From Streptomyces wedmorensis (GTDB lineage: Bacteria; Actinomycetota; Actinomycetes; Streptomycetales; Streptomycetaceae), in assembly GCF_000716445.1 (NCBI RefSeq), contig NZ_JNWK01000001.1, positions 259,729-323,728 on the forward strand: 64,000 bases of DNA, in the 5' to 3' direction. The position numbers and the translations under genes were made by a program. Every line of letters begins with the position of its first letter. Positions within the stretch are counted from its first letter, which is position 1. The notes under the pieces were generated by a model. It had not been told where the DNA came from, searched no databases, and saw nothing but the letters and a program-made list of their open reading frames with translations. Shown here piece after piece: positions 1 through 7,479 of the stretch.

Positions 1-323
1 TCTACGCCGACGGCCCGCCGGAGCGCTTCGCCGCGCTCCTGGATGCCATGAACCGTGACGTGCGGCCCGAGACCATGGGCGCCCAGCTCTCCCTGATGGC
101 CGAGGCCGACGAGACGGACCTGCTGCCCCGCATCACGGTGCCGACCCTGCTCCTGTGGGGCGAGCGCGACGCCCGCTCGCCCCTGGAGGTCGCCCACGCC
201 TTCCAGGACGCCATCCCGCACGCCGAGCTCGTGGTGATCCCCGCCGTCGGCCACGTGAGCAACCTGGAGGCACCCGAGGCCTTCACGGCCGCGGTACGCG
301 CCTTCTGCCGCGCGCACGCGTAG
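1..323 (+). CDS. alpha/beta hydrolase, C-terminal part (gene cut by window edge)
   Basis: The frame is open from the window edge to a TAG at 321-323, giving about 107 residues. The visible part is the end of an alpha/beta-hydrolase fold: a PTLLLWGERDARSP strand-and-turn carrying the usual acidic catalytic residue (the D of ERD), then VVIPAVGHVSNLEAPEAF with the catalytic histidine in GH. The chain ends a few residues after the final helix, so the C-terminus is complete. The nucleophile elbow lies outside the window, so the substrate cannot be predicted. The family covers esterases, haloperoxidase-like enzymes and lactone hydrolases. Confidence 0.85.
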   Translation, partial: YADGPPERFAALLDAMNRDVRPETMGAQLSLMAEADETDLLPRITVPTLLLWGERDARSPLEVAHAFQDAIPHAELVVIPAVGHVSNLEAPEAFTAAVRAFCRAHA

Positions 324-396
324 GCGGGCGGCCGGGCGTCGTGAGCCGGCCCGGTCGGCGGGACGCCCGGGGCGACCCGCCGCCAGCCGGGAGCGG

Positions 397-588
397 TCAG
401 GTGCCGGACGGTCCGGAGGACGGCGGCGCGGACTCCGGCGCGGTCGGAAGGTCCTCCGCCGGTACCTCCCTGCCGGGATCCGCGTCGGACGCCTGACGGG
501 CGGGCGGTGCCTGCGCGACGCTGACGCCGAGGAAGGCGCCGGCCGCCACGGCGACCACGGTCTTCGACACGAGGGCGGTCCAGCTCAT
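397..588 (-). CDS. small exported or membrane-anchored protein coupled to the ATP-grasp fusion gene
   Basis: This is a 63-residue protein with one N-terminal hydrophobic segment (about residues 5-26, ending in AQA) and a Pro/Ser/Asp-rich tail that looks extracytoplasmic. Its ATG at 588-586 overlaps the TGA of the upstream gene (587-585) as ATGA, so it should be translated by coupling to that gene. This overlap is the main evidence that it is real. The segment could be a cleaved signal peptide or a membrane anchor. No family is recognised. It may be an accessory subunit of the membrane ATP-grasp protein, but that is inferred from position only. Confidence 0.6.
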   Translation of the reverse strand: MSWTALVSKTVVAVAAGAFLGVSVAQAPPARQASDADPGREVPAEDLPTAPESAPPSSGPSGT

Positions 589-2636
589 CGGGGCCTCCGG
601 GGCGGGGTGGTGGGGGCCATCAGGCCGTGGCCGGTGACGTTCTGGACCCGGAGGCCGGGGCGTGCGTTGACCTCGAGGATCAGGGGTCCCCGGTCGGCGT
701 CGACGACGATGTCCGCGCCCGGGGAGTGGAGGCCGGTCGCGGCGGCGCAGCGGCGCGCCGCGTCGAGCACCTCGGGCCAGTGGGGGACGGTCGCACCGAT
801 CAGCCGGGCACTGGTGTCCGGGTGGGTCTCCGTGGGCTCCTTCCCGACGAGCGCGTGGGTGATCCGGCCGGTGGACAGGTCGACCGCGGCGCCGATGGCC
901 TTCTGGTGCAGGTTGGCACGTCCTCCGCTGAACCTGGTCGGCAGGCGCAGCACCGCCAGCCGGGGCCGGTCGCGGTCGCAGATGACCCGGATGTCCGGCA
1001 GCCCCTGGTGGGAGAGCCGGGCGAGGTCGGGGTGGGCCCTGATCAGGGGTTCGAACAGGGCCCAGTCGGTGGGGCGCGGGGAGAAGTCCCCGTCCAGGAT
1101 GCGGCGCAGCTGGTCGGCGACCAGTTCGCGGGTGATCCGCTTGCCGGACGAGGACGTCCAGTTCAGGCGGCGCCGGCCGAAGGCCAGCAGGATGCCGTTG
1201 CCGCCCAGGCTCTGGTTCGGTTTGAGCGCCCAGGTGTCGGGCAGGCCGTCCCGGTCCAGGGCGGCGATCTCGCGGCGCGAGCGCAGCAGGGCCAGAGAGG
1301 GGGAGGTGGGGGCGCCGGCCGCGGCGAGCGCCTCCTTGGTGGCGTGCTTGTCGTTGACGAGCCGGATGGCGGCCGACGAGTTGTGCCGGGCGATGCGGGC
1401 GTTGCGCAGGTTCATGCCCATGACCGGGTCCCAGCCGCGGAGTCGTATCACGCCGAGGCCTCCTGCGCCTTCGCCGCGGGGGGCGAACCGGAACAGCTCG
1501 CTGAGCCGCAGTCCCCGGTACGTGCCGGCGATCGCCGTCCACACTGCGCAGACGAGCGCGAGCTGGAGCGGCACGGCCTCGGCGATCTCGCGCACGTACG
1601 GCGTCAGGAGGAGCAGTGCCACGAGGACCGCCGTGCCCATGGCCAGGGTGGCGCCCACGGCGGCGGCCTTGACGCCGTCGAGGTCCCAGGCCTCCCACGG
1701 GCGCTCGGTGACGATCGCGGTGACGACGACCGGCAGCGACATGCCCCACGAGTCGGAGAGCCCGAAACCGCCCAGGGTGAGCTGGGAGGCGATCAGGCCC
1801 GAGGTGACCACGGCGATCAGCACACCGAGCCGGGCGCCCCGTGGCAGGTGCAGGCGCCGCAGCAGCGGCTGCATGGCGAACCCGAGCGCGAACATCACGA
1901 GCGTCAGGGGTACGCCCAGGGGCAGTCCGGCCTGCGCGTAGGCGAGGGCGAGCAGTACCGGGCTGAACGTGCCGAGGGTGTTCAGGCCGACGACGACCCT
2001 GAGCACCACGATCAGCAGGGCCGCCAGCGGCAGCAGCGCCATCATCGACACGGGGTCGACGGCCGGTGCCTTGGCGAACAGGATCCGCGGGGCGGACGGC
2101 GCGTCGGCGGAGTCGGGCTGTGTGAGCAGCCGCTTGCCCACCGCCACCTGAAGTCCCTGGACCTCCTGCCGGCCGAGCAGGACGGGAGTCTCGCGCTTCG
2201 AGCGGTTGTTGACGCTCAGCTTCGCGACGAACGAGCGCCCGGCGAGTCGCACGGGGGCGTCGACCACCGGGCGCTTCTCGCGACCGAGCGCCGACGCCAC
2301 GGTGATCCGGGGCGCCGCGTCGAGGTCGAAGCCGGGCTCCTTCGCCAGTGCCGTGTCCACGGAGGACGCCGACGCTCCGGTGTCGATCAGGGCGAGGACC
2401 TCGGACGAGGCGCCCGACGGCCCGGTGATGCGCACCATCTCCCGCTCGCCGACGACCTCCTCCGACCGGCTCAGCGGCCGGTCGGGGGAGCCGAGCACGG
2501 CCATCAGCAGGAAGCCCAGGCAGGCCACCGCCGCGAGCACCTTCACGAACACCGGGATCTTCATGCGCCCACCGCGGTGGGCGCCGGCGGTCCGCCCGCT
2601 CTCCACGCTCTCTTCGTACTTCTGCAGGTCATGCAT
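585..2636 (-). CDS. fusion of retropepsin-like protease, 7-TM domain and RimK-like ATP-grasp ligase
   Basis: The product is 683 aa. After a signal-anchor (about residues 26-46) comes a retropepsin-like domain with DTGAS at 85-89, of the type called ATP-dependent zinc protease in proteobacteria. A multi-TM block follows (about 193-390), like the 7-TM part of the inactive-transglutaminase/7-TM proteins. Residues about 395-683 are an ATP-grasp domain of the RimK-like alpha-L-glutamate ligase type, with WALKPNQSLGGNGILLAF as the ATP-binding part and LILEVNARPGL as the metal-binding end. In many bacteria these are three adjacent genes; here they are one chain. The likely role is ATP-dependent amide ligation on a peptide, glutamate or cell-surface substrate at the membrane. 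An internal Met at residue 25 (codon 2564-2562), directly before the hydrophobic segment, is an equally plausible start. Confidence 0.85.
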   Translation of the reverse strand: MHDLQKYEESVESGRTAGAHRGGRMKIPVFVKVLAAVACLGFLLMAVLGSPDRPLSRSEEVVGEREMVRITGPSGASSEVLALIDTGASASSVDTALAKEPGFDLDAAPRITVASALGREKRPVVDAPVRLAGRSFVAKLSVNNRSKRETPVLLGRQEVQGLQVAVGKRLLTQPDSADAPSAPRILFAKAPAVDPVSMMALLPLAALLIVVLRVVVGLNTLGTFSPVLLALAYAQAGLPLGVPLTLVMFALGFAMQPLLRRLHLPRGARLGVLIAVVTSGLIASQLTLGGFGLSDSWGMSLPVVVTAIVTERPWEAWDLDGVKAAAVGATLAMGTAVLVALLLLTPYVREIAEAVPLQLALVCAVWTAIAGTYRGLRLSELFRFAPRGEGAGGLGVIRLRGWDPVMGMNLRNARIARHNSSAAIRLVNDKHATKEALAAAGAPTSPSLALLRSRREIAALDRDGLPDTWALKPNQSLGGNGILLAFGRRRLNWTSSSGKRITRELVADQLRRILDGDFSPRPTDWALFEPLIRAHPDLARLSHQGLPDIRVICDRDRPRLAVLRLPTRFSGGRANLHQKAIGAAVDLSTGRITHALVGKEPTETHPDTSARLIGATVPHWPEVLDAARRCAAATGLHSPGADIVVDADRGPLILEVNARPGLRVQNVTGHGLMAPTTPPRRPR

Positions 2637-2786
2637 GGGGACAGCCTTGGACAGGGCATCCGGCCCGCGGTGGTGCCGATCGGCCGCGGCAGGGCAACCA
2701 AAGTGAACCGTTCGCGGCGGCTCCGGTCTGGTCGTCCGTCAGGGCCCTGACCACGCCGACGGAACGCGCCCGGTAAGGTTCGGGCC

Positions 2787-3365
2787 ATGGCGTCTCGCAG
2801 CACTCAGATCCTCGAAGCAGCCGCCCGGGTGATCGCCCGGCGCGGCGTCCGCGGCCTGCGCGTGGAGGAGCTCGCCGCAGAGGCGGGCGTCTCCACCGCG
2901 CTCATCTACTACCACTTCAAGGACCGCGCCGGGATCCTGAGCAAGACGCTGGAGTTCATCAACGACCGCGCCGAGCGCTATACGACCGACCGCGACCCGG
3001 ACGCCGAACCGCTCGGTCCGCGCGAGGAGCTGGACCAGACGCTGCTGCTCGAACTCCAGGACTCGACCGAGGTCAGGGAGAACAGCACGGCCTGGGGCGA
3101 GTTGCGGGCGAGCGCCGTCTTCGACGACCTCCTCCGCGAGGACCTGGCGCGGGCCACGCTCGTCTGGGTCCAGGAGGTGGCGACCCTCCTCGGTCAGGTC
3201 CAGCCCATGGCCCCGGCCGTCGCGCTCACGGCGTCCGCCGAGCGGCTGACCGCCCTCCTGGAGGGCCTCAGCATGCGCTGGCTCAGCGGCACGCTCCAGA
3301 TCACCCACGCCAGGGCCCTGATGAGCGAGGCCATCGACGCCGAGATCGCCCGGCTGGGCGGCTGA
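2787..3365 (+). CDS. TetR-family transcriptional regulator
   Basis: The 192-aa protein has an N-terminal helix-turn-helix (about residues 8-53): ARRGVRGLRVEELAAEAGVS followed by the TetR hallmark TALIYYHFKDR. The remainder is a helical ligand-binding and dimerisation domain. It stands directly before the urease remnant and agmatine deiminase genes. A repeated palindrome, TGACTGA-n4-TCAGTCA, lies in front of three downstream units, so it is the natural candidate to bind there, probably as a repressor released by agmatine or a related guanidino or peptide ligand. No good copy of that palindrome is seen before the TetR gene itself, which argues against simple autoregulation. Ligand and sites are inferences. 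Confidence 0.9.
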   Translation: MASRSTQILEAAARVIARRGVRGLRVEELAAEAGVSTALIYYHFKDRAGILSKTLEFINDRAERYTTDRDPDAEPLGPREELDQTLLLELQDSTEVRENSTAWGELRASAVFDDLLREDLARATLVWVQEVATLLGQVQPMAPAVALTASAERLTALLEGLSMRWLSGTLQITHARALMSEAIDAEIARLGG

Positions 3366-3403
3366 CGCCTCGTACGGCCGGCCGGGCTTCCGGCGCTCCT
3401 CCC

Positions 3404-3440
3404 ACCGCTGCTCGCTTCCCCGGTGAGCAGCGGTTTTCTT
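3404..3440 (+). terminator. intrinsic terminator after the TetR gene
   Basis: A perfect 10-bp stem (ACCGCTGCTC at 3404-3413, GAGCAGCGGT at 3425-3434) with an 11-nt loop is followed by TTTTCTT. It lies 38 nt after the TetR stop and 13 nt before the first operator-like palindrome, separating the regulator transcript from the urease unit. Confidence 0.75.
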
Positions 3441-3453
3441 CGGTCCATGACCT

Positions 3454-3471
3454 TGACTGATATTTCAGTCA
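3454..3471 (+). promoter_or_regulatory. operator-like palindrome, copy 1 (before urease remnant)
   Basis: TGACTGA-TATT-TCAGTCA is a perfect 7+7 inverted repeat. The same motif recurs at 4581, 12486 and 12524. The bases before it (GTCCATnnnCTTGACTGA) also match those before copy 2. TTGACT at 3453-3458 could be a -35 element, which would place the operator over the promoter. The TetR protein encoded at 2787 is the likely binder. Confidence 0.75.
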
Positions 3472-3522
3472 GTGCCACAGTGGCGCATATCCCACCTCCG
3501 ACCTCCAGGAAAGGAACGGGAC

Positions 3523-3567
3523 ATGCGTGTGCACAGACCCCTGGGCCAGGGGGCGGCATGCCTCTGA
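3523..3567 (+). CDS. possible 14-codon leader ORF overlapping the ureAB start
   Basis: An ATG at 3523 follows a strong Shine-Dalgarno stretch (AGGAAAGGAACGGGAC) better than the one before the urease start at 3558. It encodes only MRVHRPLGQGAACL and stops at 3565-3567, overlapping the ureAB start in another frame. It may be a leader peptide, or the ribosome site may have lost its original start in the same decay that damaged the urease genes. CCCCTGG/CCAGGGG inside it could form a small hairpin. Confidence 0.25.
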   Translation: MRVHRPLGQGAACL

Positions 3568-4254
3568 CTCCCACCGAGCGGGACCGGCTGCTGCTCTTCA
3601 CGGCGGCCCAGCTCGCGCGGATCCGCCTGGAGCGCGGGCTGCGGCTCAACGCTCCGGAGGCGACCGCGCTGATCGCCGACACGGTGTGCGAGGCCGCGCG
3701 GGACGGCCTCCACCTGGCAGAGGCCCTCGACCGGGGCCGCTCCGTCCTCGGCCCCGACGACGTTCTCCCCGGCGTGACGGACATCGTGACGGAGATCCAG
3801 GTCGAGGCGGTGTTCGAGGACGGCACCCGGCCGGCCGTCATCAGCACCCCCTTCGGCGACGTGGAACACGACGACGGCGCTCCCGGGGCCCGTGCTGCCC
3901 CACACCGACGTCCTGCCGGAGCCCGCGCCCGACGTCACCCTGTGGGTCCGCAACGCGGCCGCGGTGCCCGTCAGTGTGACCTCGCACTTCCACCTCTTCG
4001 AGGCGAACCCCCGGCTGGACTTCGACCGGGCCGCCGCGTACGGCATGCGGCTCGCGGTCCCGGCCGGATCGTCCACCCGGTTCGACCCCGGCGCCGTCGT
4101 CGAGGTCGGCCTCGTCCCGATGGGCGGAGAGCGGATCGCGATCGGCTTCGCGGGCCTGGTCCACGGGCCGCTGGACGCGCCCGGCGCGAAGGAAGAGGCC
4201 CTGCGGCGCGCCGCCGCCTGCGACTACCTGGGAGCGAAGGGCTCGGAGCGATGA
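3558..4254 (+). pseudogene. ureAB: urease gamma/beta fusion, frameshifted
   Basis: From ATG 3558 the first 100 residues (MPLTPTERDRLLLFTAAQLA to VISTPFG) form a complete urease gamma subunit with the conserved LIADTVCEAARDG and VLGPDDVLPGV blocks. The beta subunit (PDVTLWVRN, SVTSHFHLFEANPRLDFDRA, GPLDAPGAKEEALRRAA) follows in another frame and stops at 4252-4254. The gamma frame runs past its natural end without a stop. The two frames meet at a CCCGGGGCCC run near 3882-3891, where removing one G would restore a typical actinomycete UreAB fusion. A GTG at 3892 could instead begin a separate beta subunit, but it lacks a clear ribosome site. This is either a real frameshift mutation or a one-base sequence error. 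Confidence 0.75.
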
Positions 4255-4538
4255 GCAAGCCCACCAGGCACGGCGACCACTGCGCGCCGGGCGAGAGCCG
4301 GCACATCGACCCGCAGGAGCACGTCACGTTCGGCTCACCGCACGACACCCTGGCCACCCGGCGCGGGCGGGTCGCCGTGCGGGGCACCCGGGGCATCGGG
4401 CCGGCCGACATGCTGCACAACGCGAGGCTGGGCCAGGTGGACGTCGACCCGCGCAGCGGTCTCGTGACCCTCGACGGCGACCCGATGCGCTCCGAGCCCG
4501 CGCAGCAGGTGTCGCTGAGCCGTCTGTACTTCCTCTGA
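4251..4538 (+). pseudogene. ureC: urease alpha-like subunit with its catalytic core deleted in frame
   Basis: The 95-residue frame starts at an ATGA overlap with the beta subunit stop, as an intact ureC would. The first ~25 residues (to HIDPQEH) look like the start of the Streptomyces second-type alpha subunit. The last ~50 (RGRVAVRGTRGIGPAD to QVSLSRLYFL) match its C-terminus. A family alpha subunit is about 550-570 aa, so roughly 470 codons are missing, including all nickel-binding histidines, the carbamylated lysine and the active-site flap. The join lies near VTFGSPHDTLATRRG (about 4326-4365). The product cannot be a urease. Recognition of the N-terminal part is from memory of the family and less sure than the C-terminal part. 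Confidence 0.7.
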
Positions 4539-4580
4539 CACCTGCCGATCGCCGAAACCCCAAACCTGCGTCCATAGTCT

Positions 4581-4598
4581 TGACTGAATTTTCAGTCG
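4581..4598 (+). promoter_or_regulatory. operator-like palindrome, copy 2 (before agmatine deiminase)
   Basis: TGACTGA-ATTT-TCAGTCG matches the palindrome at 3454 in 13 of 14 arm positions. It lies 100 nt before the agmatine deiminase start and 43 nt after the ureC remnant. CATAGT at 4573-4578 could be a -10 element, which would put the operator over the transcription start. It suggests aguA and the ABC importer have their own TetR-controlled promoter. Confidence 0.7.
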
Positions 4599-4697
4599 GG
4601 AGGAGGATGCTGTTCACACCGCGTACTCGTCCCGCGCCTCCGCCAGGCAGAGCCGGCCACCGCCGACGGGTACTTCTGGCGAAACGAAGAGAGACCC

Positions 4698-5714
4698 GTG
4701 ATGACTGCATTCCGTATGCCCGCCGAATGGTCCGCACACGAGGGGTGTCTGATGGCCTGGCCCGTACGGGAGGACCTGTGGGGCGGCGTGCTGGACGACG
4801 TCAAGGAGGAGTACGCGAACGTCGCCCGCGCGATCAACGCGTTCGAGCCGGTGACCATGATCGCCCCGCCCGGCCACGGCGACGAGGCCCGCACGCGCTG
4901 CGGTGACGGGATCACCGTGGTGGAGATGGCGCAGGACGACTCCTGGTTCCGCGACTCCGCCCCGCTCTTCGTGTTCGACGCCGACGGCAACCGCGCCGGA
5001 GTGGACTTCCGCTTCAACGCCTGGGGCCGCAAGCACAGCCCGTACGACTCCGACGACCGGATCAGCGCCCTGATCCTGGAGCACCTCGGCGTCGAGCGCA
5101 TCGCCTCCGACATGGTCCTGGAGGGCGGGGCGATCACGGTCGACGGCGAAGGCACGCTGATCACCACCGAGCAGTGTCTGCTCCACCCCAACCGGAACCC
5201 CGGGATGAACCGGGACGAAATCGAGACGGAACTGAAATCCCGGCTCGGCGTCTACAAGGTCGTGTGGCTTCCGTACGGAGGTCTGCTGGACACCGAGACC
5301 GACGGGCACGTCGACGGCGTCTGCGCCTTCGCCGCTCCCGGCAAGGTCGTGGTCTCGCTGCCCGACGACCCCGCGCACCCCGACTACGTCCGGATGCGTG
5401 CCAACCGCGCGGTGCTCGAGGCCACCACCGACGCGCAGGGCCGGCCGTTCGAGATCATCGACGTCCCGCAGACCGCGTTCGTCGAGATGGCCGGCGGCGA
5501 GGTCGAGGTGTCGTACCTCAACTACTACGTGGCCAACGGCGGCGTCGTCGTGCCGGTGGCCGGCCTGCCGCGGGACGACGAGGCCCTCGCGGTCATAGAG
5601 GCGGCGTACCCCGGCCGGAAGGTCGTCGGGGTGCGGGCGCCCGGGATCGCCTACGGCGGCGGCGGGGTCCACTGCATCACGCAGCAGATCCCCGCGGTCC
5701 CCACCGCTGCCTGA
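4698..5714 (+). CDS. aguA: agmatine deiminase (cytosolic)
   Basis: The 338-aa protein has the agmatine deiminase fold throughout: an N-terminal MPAEWSAHEGCLMAWP block, DSWFRDSAP, LEGGAI, DTETDGHVDG with the catalytic His/Asp, and the nucleophilic cysteine in GGGGVHCITQQ. The reaction is agmatine to N-carbamoylputrescine plus ammonia. Length is slightly short of the usual 340-370. There is no signal peptide, unlike the two paralogues downstream. GTG 4698 and ATG 4701 are adjacent possible starts, with GAAGAGA just upstream. It follows the urease remnant and precedes a peptide-type importer, suggesting use of imported guanidino compounds as nitrogen source. DSWFRDSAP differs from the DCWMRDTGP of the exported copies. 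Confidence 0.9.
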   Translation: MMTAFRMPAEWSAHEGCLMAWPVREDLWGGVLDDVKEEYANVARAINAFEPVTMIAPPGHGDEARTRCGDGITVVEMAQDDSWFRDSAPLFVFDADGNRAGVDFRFNAWGRKHSPYDSDDRISALILEHLGVERIASDMVLEGGAITVDGEGTLITTEQCLLHPNRNPGMNRDEIETELKSRLGVYKVVWLPYGGLLDTETDGHVDGVCAFAAPGKVVVSLPDDPAHPDYVRMRANRAVLEATTDAQGRPFEIIDVPQTAFVEMAGGEVEVSYLNYYVANGGVVVPVAGLPRDDEALAVIEAAYPGRKVVGVRAPGIAYGGGGVHCITQQIPAVPTAA

Positions 5715-5732
5715 CCGATAACGGAACGCTCC

Positions 5733-5760
5733 CGGAGGGCCGCACCCCGGCGGCCCTCCG
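5733..5760 (+). terminator. hairpin between aguA and the ABC importer
   Basis: CGGAGGGCCGC and GCGGCCCTCCG form a perfect 11-bp stem around ACCCCG. A C-run rather than a T-run follows, so it may be a partial terminator or an mRNA-stabilising end that lowers importer expression relative to aguA. Confidence 0.5.
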
Positions 5761-5805
5761 CCCCCCCCGCACCCCGCACGGAACACACGGAAAGAGAGCG
5801 CGACG

Positions 5806-7479
5806 ATGACCCCATCCATGCCCCTCGGCAGACGCCCCCGCGGCAGGCGCGGACGGATCGCCGTGACGACGGCCGCCCTCACCTCCCTCCTCGCCCTGGC
5901 GGCCTGCTCCGGCCCCCCGAAGGGCTCCGGCGTCACCGCCGCCGACGTCGAGCTCTCCGCTTCGACGCCCCCGGCCCGCGGCGAGATCGACTCCTTCACC
6001 TGGGCCGTCTACGCGGAGCCGCCCACCCTGGACTACACGCTCGCGTTCGACTACCCGCAGAACACGATCCTGTCCAACGTGTGCGAGAGCCTGATGCGCT
6101 GGACCCCGGGCCTCACCCTGGAGCCCGGCCTGGCGCAGAAGGCGTCGAACCCGGACCCCACCACCTGGATCTACGACCTCCGCGCCGGCGTCCGCTTCCA
6201 CGACGGCAGGACGATGTCCGCCGACGACGTGGTCTACAGCTTCGGCCGGCAGACGGACCCGGACAACGCCGCCGCCTGGGCGCAGAACTTCCAGAGCGTC
6301 GCCTCCATACGGAAGACCGGCCCCCTCCAGGTCACCGTCAAGCTCAAGAAGCCCGACTCGCAGTTCCCGCAGTACATGGCGACCGCCGCCGGCGTCGTCG
6401 CCTCCAAGGCGGGCGTCGAGGCGGCGGGCAAGAACTACGGCACCACCGGCGACCTCGCCTGCACCGGCCCCTTCAAGCTCGGCACGTGGAGCAAGGGCCA
6501 GGCGATCGAGCTGGAGCGGTTCGACGGCTACTGGGGCACCAAGGCCAAGGCGAAGAAGGCCGTCTTCCGGGTCCTGACCGACCCCTCGGCCCGCACCAAC
6601 GCCATGCTCAGCGGAGACGTCGACGGCGGCTATCTGATCCCCACCGAGAGCTACGGCCGCCTGCGCGACAGCGGCGTCGGCACGCTGTTCTTCGGCGAGG
6701 GCCTCAGCACGGTCAACGTCAACGTCACGAACATGGAGGGCCCGCTCGGCGACCTCCGGGTCCGCAAGGCGCTCTCCCTCGCCCTCGACCGGTCCGGCTT
6801 CGTCAAGGCCGGACTCGGCGGCGCCGGCACCGTCACCTCCTCGCTCACCACCCGGGCCGCCTGGGCCGGAGCATCCGAGCCGACCCTGAAGGCCGCGTTC
6901 GACACGCTGCCGCCGACCACCCAGGACGTCGAGAAGGCCAAGAGCCTGATCAAGGAGGCGGGCGCCACCGGCAAGACGCTGACGATCGCCACCAGCTCCA
7001 TCGGCCAGGACGTCTCCCTCCTCGCGACCGCCGTCCAGTCCGCGGGAAGCCGGATCGGGCTGAAGATCAACCTCAAGACGATCGCGCCCAACGCGTTCAC
7101 GGCGCTCTTCACCGACCCCGAGGCGCGCGAGGACATCGACATGTTCCCGCTCACCTACTACGACTCGATCACCGACCCGCTGGACCTGCTGCAGAACTTC
7201 AAGACCGGCGCCTACATGAACTTCGCCGGCCACAGCGACAAGGAGTACGACTCCCTCGTCGACCGCGCCACCTCCGTATACGCGCACGACGAACGGCTGA
7301 AGATCGAGGCCGAGCTGCAGAAGCGGGCAGCCGAACAGCTGCTGTGGATCCCGGTCGCCGAGTGGCCCACCGCCGTCTTCCTCAACAAGAAGATCACCGG
7401 CGCGCCCACCACCATCGCGTACATGTACTACCCGTGGGCCGCCGACGTCGGCGCGGCAGAGGCCGGTGCCACGCAGTGA
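5806..7479 (+). CDS. ABC importer substrate-binding lipoprotein (family 5, peptide/nickel type)
   Basis: The 557-aa precursor has an Arg-rich N-terminus, a hydrophobic segment and a lipobox LALAAC (Cys about residue 29), so it should be a lipoprotein on the outer face of the membrane. The mature part is a solute-binding protein of family 5 (DppA/OppA/NikA): LDPTLDYTLA-like start, LEPGLAQKASNPDPTTWIYDLRAGVRFHDGRTMSADDVVYSF, then RVRKALSLALDR. It binds a peptide-like or cationic ligand and hands it to the permeases encoded next. GAAAGAGAG precedes the ATG. The island context suggests agmatine or arginine-containing peptides, but nickel import for the former urease is an alternative because NikA belongs to the same family. 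Confidence 0.88.
   Translation: MTPSMPLGRRPRGRRGRIAVTTAALTSLLALAACSGPPKGSGVTAADVELSASTPPARGEIDSFTWAVYAEPPTLDYTLAFDYPQNTILSNVCESLMRWTPGLTLEPGLAQKASNPDPTTWIYDLRAGVRFHDGRTMSADDVVYSFGRQTDPDNAAAWAQNFQSVASIRKTGPLQVTVKLKKPDSQFPQYMATAAGVVASKAGVEAAGKNYGTTGDLACTGPFKLGTWSKGQAIELERFDGYWGTKAKAKKAVFRVLTDPSARTNAMLSGDVDGGYLIPTESYGRLRDSGVGTLFFGEGLSTVNVNVTNMEGPLGDLRVRKALSLALDRSGFVKAGLGGAGTVTSSLTTRAAWAGASEPTLKAAFDTLPPTTQDVEKAKSLIKEAGATGKTLTIATSSIGQDVSLLATAVQSAGSRIGLKINLKTIAPNAFTALFTDPEAREDIDMFPLTYYDSITDPLDLLQNFKTGAYMNFAGHSDKEYDSLVDRATSVYAHDERLKIEAELQKRAAEQLLWIPVAEWPTAVFLNKKITGAPTTIAYMYYPWAADVGAAEAGATQ

Noticed and set aside
2739..2750. TCAGGGCCCTGA palindrome before the TetR gene as an autoregulatory operator
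   Set aside because: It does not match the TGACTGA-n4-TCAGTCA sites, and such GC palindromes are common by chance here.
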